From Symbiodinium natans (lineage: Eukaryota > Sar > Dinophyceae > Suessiales > Symbiodiniaceae), in the NCBI GenBank assembly GCA_905221605.1, contig CAJNDS010000538.1, positions 1-64,000 on the forward strand: a stretch of DNA of 64,000 bases, read 5' to 3'. The stretch's first letter is position 1. The number at the start of each line of letters is the position of its first letter. The notes under the pieces are model-generated. The model was not told the DNA's origin. It did no database searches and saw only the letters and a program-made list of their open reading frames with translations. The position numbers were made by a program, and so were the translations under genes. Below are positions 58,721 through 64,000 of this stretch, in pieces.

Positions 58721-61196
58721 AAGTCTTTGCCAAATCTATCTTGGCGGTCCGGCTTGTTGTGAGCGGTGCAAGGTACGGTTCTCTCAGAAGTCACCGTCAG
58801 CACGGCGCTTGGTGTGACATGCCAGCCTACGCTGCAGGTCGTGGTAGTTGTAGCACAGAAATTGGAACGGCAATTCAGCACGTCAGGTCCTGGTAGCAAC
58901 AGCATCAAGGTGGCTACTCGCAGATGGCTTATCGTTGACGGTGATGGTCTGCTTATGCGGGGGCCGAAGATGCGACCGAGGAACGGAGACGCAAGTGTTG
59001 GTACCTCTGTATGAGGCCATGCTGAGCAAAAGATTTGCTAGTGGCTAGCCGAGAGGAGGTAAGCTCTTAAGCTCGTTTCCAACTTGAGGTCGACACAAGA
59101 TGCTGGCCTTGTGGAAAAAGTTGTGCTAGGGAGACCTCTTTCTCGGCCCTGTCACGTGTCTGTTTGGAGTGTCCGGTCCCGGACTGACAACCATCCACGG
59201 CTTTCTGCATAACATCCCATGCTGGGAACCAGAGACTGGTCTGGTGCCTTCACCGCCCCAAGTACCCGCTAGTTGCCCATTTGGGTGGCCCGGGCGCGTG
59301 GAGATTGCTTTGTTTGTTTACTTGTGCCCCTCTTCCGCAGAGACTCGCTCATCATCGACGTGGCAACTCAAGTTGTTGTAGTTTCCATTGGCTTCGGAGT
59401 TTTGGCCGCTTTGCATCGCTTTGTCACACCTTGCTCGCCGCTGCCATGGGCTACGGTAAAAGCAGCAGTACAGCTAGTGCAAAACTTTTGATGCTTTCAG
59501 TTTCAGTATCTAGCTCTGATAGCCTCCGTTGCACTCGTAGCTACGAGAAGCTCACAAGAGACCGCCAAGCCAGCAAGCCCTTCAAAACGCCGCGTGGTTC
59601 CCTTGTGCATTGCGGGTAGCTTTGCGCGTAGCTTCTTGCTTCTCTCGTCCGCTTTCTCGTTTGCCCAGCTGCCTGCATGGCGCTCGCCGAGGCTCCGGTT
59701 TCCTACAATGCGGACTCATGAAAGCTTTGAGTCTGCACAGCCTAGCAGCAACATGTAGCAACCCTCAACTCTGGAAGGGCTCTGCCCCTGGTGTGCCGCT
59801 GGCGTTGCCGGTTGCCAGGCCTTCGCATCAAACTCACATGTTTTGAGAAGTTTTGGCAAGTTCCTGCTGGAGGTGGAGGGTGCTACGTGCTCAAGACCCA
59901 GTTGGCAGGTCTGACCCACAGATGGGTTTCCAAAGTATTCCAGGCTTTGGGAATCGTGGTCTCGGGTAGGCTGAGGATCTGTGGCCGCATGTGCGTTACT
60001 GTAGTGCTCAAGCTTTAGATGCCCAGCGCAGGCTCGCCCCAAAGCTTGGGCGGGCAACGCGAGAAGCTCCGGACCGAGGCCAGAGCCTAGCCCATCAAAT
60101 AGCCGAACGACCCAAACACACAAGGTATTCATTCTGCTGCATGTTATTTTGCAACATCCTACAGCACTTTTTGACAGTCCCAAACCAAGGTTTGCCATCA
60201 TCAGTCCTTGCTGCTGGTGCCACAGCTGTTGCTGCAGGCATTACAGCGAAGAGGTGGCTCTGCTTGAAAGTTGCGCACGATTTGCACGCTAAGGCTTCTC
60301 GAAGGTCAGCGAAGGTTTCTCGAAGGTTATCGTACAATGAGGTAGACGTCGCTTCACCAAACTTGGGTCTGTGACTCGACGACGGGGGCCCGTGGGGCAT
60401 GCACCTTGTGGGAATACGCCAGCGCTCTTTGAGCAGAGCCACGCTGTCGAATCAGAAAAAAATGAGAAGAGAAAGCGGCACTGAACCACACCTTTGTTGT
60501 TTTTTGCGCACTTCTTCATGGGATGGTTCGGTTCAATCGACTCACAAGGCACGAGATGCAACTACCTGCACGTTTCTCCCGCTGTCACCACGCAAGTTTT
60601 AAGAGTTTTTTGGAGTATATGAGAGTTGTCCTCCATTTTGACAGAGGCAGTCTTGATTTCGGACTTGCTGAATTTCGCTGCAAGGACACAATGCTGTGCC
60701 TCAACTTTGAATTTCCCATTCTGAAGTTTCACAAATGTCGTCCACATGTGTTTCTGCATATCTGGAAAGGAGCCATCAGTGAGATCGTTGTCTTAGATTT
60801 CTAGCAACTAAAAGGGTCGCACAATGCAGCCCCACCTGGACAGGCGGACAGCTGGCACGCGGGCTGCTGCTGTTGCAACGAGGGTTCCCCATCCGGGTGT
60901 GTTGGTTTGGGGCTAAAGCTGGGCTTCAGAGCTGAGTAAAATTGGAAGGATGGTGGAGATAAGTAGCTTTTCATGTTAGAGTCAGAGGTCTGAGCTGACA
61001 ATTGAGAGTTGGTGATCGGTTTTGTTGGACTGGCTTCGCTTTGACGTGAGGTCTGCTTTGCCGGGTGTGGGTTGGCAAGAGTTATCGGTGAGCTGACATG
61101 CTTCAACACCAATTAGCCCTCGGGAGCACGTGATGAGGCATCTGTTTCACGACATCACACAAAACAAGACTGACAAGACATCGCGGTTGTCGAGCC
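58721..61196. other. Region without an identified gene
   Basis: About 2.5 kb lie between the adaptin and RBR genes. Open frames on both strands are short and overlapping, and no domain is recognised. The last exon of the adaptin gene may extend a little into it. Confidence 0.4.
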
Positions 61197-62719
61197 ATGG
61201 ACCTGCCCTGGCCGGTGTACCTTGCACATGTTCCAGAACACTTCCTAGCCTTGGGAAGACTTCACCTACTTCACGTACTCGATCAAATTGAGCAGCTTGG
61301 GCGTGCAGCAGAAGCTAATGGACGACGCGGCCAAGCTCAACTTCATCAAGTAGCTGCTCTATGTGTGGCTGTATTGAGTGGTGTCACTGCTGGGGCGCTG
61401 TTTTTCCTGGGCTTACTGGCGCTCAGCAGAGCTTTCACGTCTCTTGCTGTTTCATTGTTTCTCTGTTCTGGGCGTTTGCTGCAAGCGGCAACGCCGCACC
61501 TCACAGCCCTGGGCCTCATTCTGTATGCCAACCGCTTATTGAGAAGCTCATTGCTTCGTCAGGAGTGGCTTGACTTCTGGCAACAGTGGACTTGGTCAAG
61601 GCAGCTTCTTTCATTCTTGGGTTTCAGTGTTGCGCATGTACAGAGCACAGAATGCCCGATTTGTGCCAACTCTTTGGAAGACAATCCATGGAACTTAGCA
61701 AAGCTTCCATGCTGCGAGACATCCGTTTGTTGGGAATGCGTGTGGAGCCACGCAGAGAGTGTCATCGACGACGCACGTCCACAGATGACCTGCCCCTTGC
61801 TGTGCAATGGCAATGGCAATGGCAAGGTGTTGCCGGATGTCGTTGTGTTCACCTCTCTGCGGCGACGTCAGTGGTCTTGGAAGGGTTTGGACCTGCTTGG
61901 ACGCCAGACTCGGCGCAAGAAGCGGGCTTATGAGCGTTGGAGCCTTTCAAGCGGCCTGGCATCTAGCTGTGCGGCACGAATGGAAGACGTCATCCACTGC
62001 CCGGGAAGCGAGTGCAGTCACATGTGGGTTCTCCCAAAGGCTCTACGATCAGCCAAATCAGCCCAGGCCACGTGTGCATACGTGTGCCAAAGTATGCTAA
62101 AGTCATCCCTGAGCCGTGCATGTGTTTGTCAATGTTCGTCATATTCTTTTGGACTCATATGCAGGAACCTGGCAGTCGCTGGGATCCGCGAGCATGGTCT
62201 GTTGGCCGGCATATGGGCTTGTATGCACCACCGACAGAAGACGGGCACGATGGACGCTGCGTGAGCTGCCCGGGCTGCAAGATCGACTACTGCTTGCTTT
62301 GCTCCCAAGTGCCACAACTGCACCAGTAACTATGTACCGCATGTTTTGTTTGGCAGGGAGACACAGCAGCGTAACGCAACATTCTTGAACCTAGAGCTGC
62401 TAGAGCTTGCTTAAACGAAAGCTTCTAGGTTGCCCAATGTGAGGTGTGGGAGGCGCATGGGAGGACCCACGAGGGAAAATCTTGCCTGGAGTTCGACGCT
62501 GTGCTGCCCGAGGCCCAGCGTTCAAAGGATCGCCACTGGGCCGGGGCAAAGTCGTGTCCTGGTTGCGGAGTTCGCACCTTGCGCGCCATGGGCTGCAATC
62601 ACATGACGTGTACTCAGTGTCAAATGCACTGGTGCTGGGTCTGTGGCAAGCCCTGGCAGCCTTGGCACTATGGCTGCACGCAGAATGCACAGACCACTGG
62701 AGACTGCTCTGTCATGTAA
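61197..62719 (+). CDS. Membrane-anchored RBR (RING1-IBR-Rcat) E3 ubiquitin ligase, three exons
   Basis: The exons join(61197-62066, 62165-62308, 62444-62719) are all phase 0 and give 429 residues. The first intron has a GC donor, the second GT. Residues 50-125 contain two or three hydrophobic, probably transmembrane, segments (ALCVAVLSGVTAGALFFLG, FTSLAVSLFL, LTALGLILYA). RING1 is CPICANSLEDN...CCETSVCWECV...CPLLC (about 153-205). The IBR runs from CPGSEC to CPGCKIDYCLLCSQ and THEGKSC. The Rcat domain is CPGCGVRTLRAMGCNHMTCTQCQMHWCWVCG, whose Cys in NHMTC is the expected catalytic ubiquitin acceptor. It would take ubiquitin from an E2 onto itself and then a substrate, probably at an internal membrane. 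Confidence 0.92.
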
Positions 62720-64000
62720 AAGGATTCAAGTATGCACATGACATGCCTGGACACCTCACATTGTTGCTGTCTTTGCTGTCGCACTCGCCAGGTGCCGAAG
62801 ACTCAGGATGCATCGACGATTTTTGAAGACCTGTTCCAGAGGCTGGTTTAAAAAAGCAGTTTGAATGGAGACAATCGCCGTGCATCCGAGGGAGAGCAGG
62901 ACCTAATGGAGAGACACAGTTGCGCCTTTTCACTGTTCAGCTAGGAGTGCAGTACTGCCCATCGAGAAGAGACAACATGAAAGTCAACAAGAACCAAAGC
63001 AGCATGCAACAGAGCGAGAACACAAACGCAAGCAGTCGAACAAACGACAACAAGGTTGAAATGCAAGAACACAAGCCGTGTGTGCTTTGTTGTCTTTCGC
63101 GAGTCGTTGTTACATAAGATTTTCGCGGATTTTTGGGACTGGAAGCTCAGGCTTTCAGGCTTGTCCCGATACCATTCCCCCTGTCATTCTTTTATCTCTT
63201 TTGTTTTCATCTATTTTTTTTTGGGGGGGGGGCAGCAGGGGGTCCAGGAAGTTCCATTTCTCATCCCGCAGAATGCAGGGTGGGCAGAGCCAGGAAGAGC
63301 ATAGCATGATTGGACCATTTCGGACGATTTCTGGTTTGTTGCATGCGTTTCCAGGATATACCTGCAAAAATCAATTCTGGATTAAGTCCGCCCCCGACGA
63401 GCAATGAACTCAGATTTAATTCCACAGAAAAATGTGGTTAATGGCGAGGTCGCAGAAGACTACAGGGCAGAAGCGCCATAGTGAGATGTGGCGAAACCGT
63501 GCAATAAACGCGTGCCAACCAGAGCTTGCGCAGGTCCAACCTCGCTGGGCGTGTGCTGGCCAATCTTCCTTCAGCGGTGCCCATGCCGGTGCGGTTGCCG
63601 GGAAATCGTGCTGCAAGAGATGTGGGTTTTGAATTCCGACGCTCTCAGATCCTGAGCGTTTACACCGCGTTGCCTTTGCTTGCTGTCCTGGCTGCTGCTG
63701 TGTGCCCAAGGCACTGGGCTGTTGTAGCCTTGCGACGCTTGATCAGAATGTCACTGCACGCGCTTCTCAGGCACACGAGACTTGCTCAGGGCTTGGCAAG
63801 TGCACTGGGCTGCCTTCTAGGCTTTCGACGGGCTGTTTCTTCCAAGCTGTTGTGTTGGAGCTAGCTACCACGCGTGGTAGCTCACGGGAGGCACTCTTGT
63901 TGGCGCATTCCTGAAGCAGGGCAAGAAGGCCGGATGCCGACTCTTGCTGGATGTTCTTACCTTCGGCAGTGGTCAGGAATCTTTACAACGTCTCTTACCG
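62720..64000. other. 3' end of window, no identified gene
   Basis: This contains a T-run followed by a G-run at 63216-63233 and short open frames on both strands. A plus frame at 63526-63864 is Leu/Ala/Arg-rich and reads like a membrane segment, but it has no supporting context. Confidence 0.4.

Overview
The window looks like nuclear DNA of an alveolate, most probably a dinoflagellate. It has a young nest of very large retroelements (1-43.2 kb), followed by ordinary host genes broken into many short exons. Several host introns start with GC rather than GT (for example after 44462, 44640, 44766, 45464 and 62066), which is common in dinoflagellates. A calcium-dependent protein kinase also fits an alveolate.

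Layout. (1) 1-337 is a (GTT)n microsatellite. (2) LINE-A (338-43207) is a non-LTR retrotransposon inserted at this microsatellite. It ends in a (GAAAT)3 tail followed by GTTGTTG. Without its own insertion it is about 18.9 kb and carries at least eleven same-strand ORFs: endonuclease/reverse transcriptase, zinc finger plus USP-type deubiquitinase, a conserved helical ORF, a small Cys-rich ORF, a possible kinase-like ORF, a dual-specificity-type phosphatase, a Pro-rich ORF, and four paralogous helical proteins (P1-P4). (3) P1 is cut at 13834/13835 by a DIRS-type (PAT/Ngaro-like) tyrosine-recombinase retrotransposon, 13835-37758, with split direct repeats A1...B1A2...B2. P1 resumes in frame at 37759. 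(4) The pol gene of that DIRS element is cut by a second giant LINE, LINE-B (22048-36913, 14.9 kb), flanked by a perfect 14-bp target-site duplication. LINE-B encodes a Tpt1/KptA RNA 2'-phosphotransferase domain, a tandemly duplicated domain, endonuclease/RT/zinc fingers, the same conserved helical ORF, and a USP-type protease.

The most unusual signal is a set of short hairpins scattered through both LINEs and absent from the DIRS element and host DNA. Each has a 4-bp stem with a 3-nt loop, inside an outer stem whose sequence differs from copy to copy but stays self-complementary. LINE-A uses the core GAGTGAGGTCNCCTCCT. LINE-B uses GYGG-NCT-CCRC, in which Y and R covary. The hairpins sit mainly between ORFs, often touching start or stop codons, so they may organise expression or mobility of these multi-gene elements.

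Host part: 44.4-48.8 kb is a calcium-dependent protein kinase; 49.7-50.4 kb holds exon-like pieces of an unidentified gene; 52.0-58.7 kb is a beta-adaptin (AP-1/AP-2 large subunit); 61.2-62.7 kb is a membrane-anchored RBR E3 ubiquitin ligase. The remaining stretches (43.2-44.4, 48.8-49.7, 50.4-52.0, 58.7-61.2, 62.7-64 kb) show no gene I can support.
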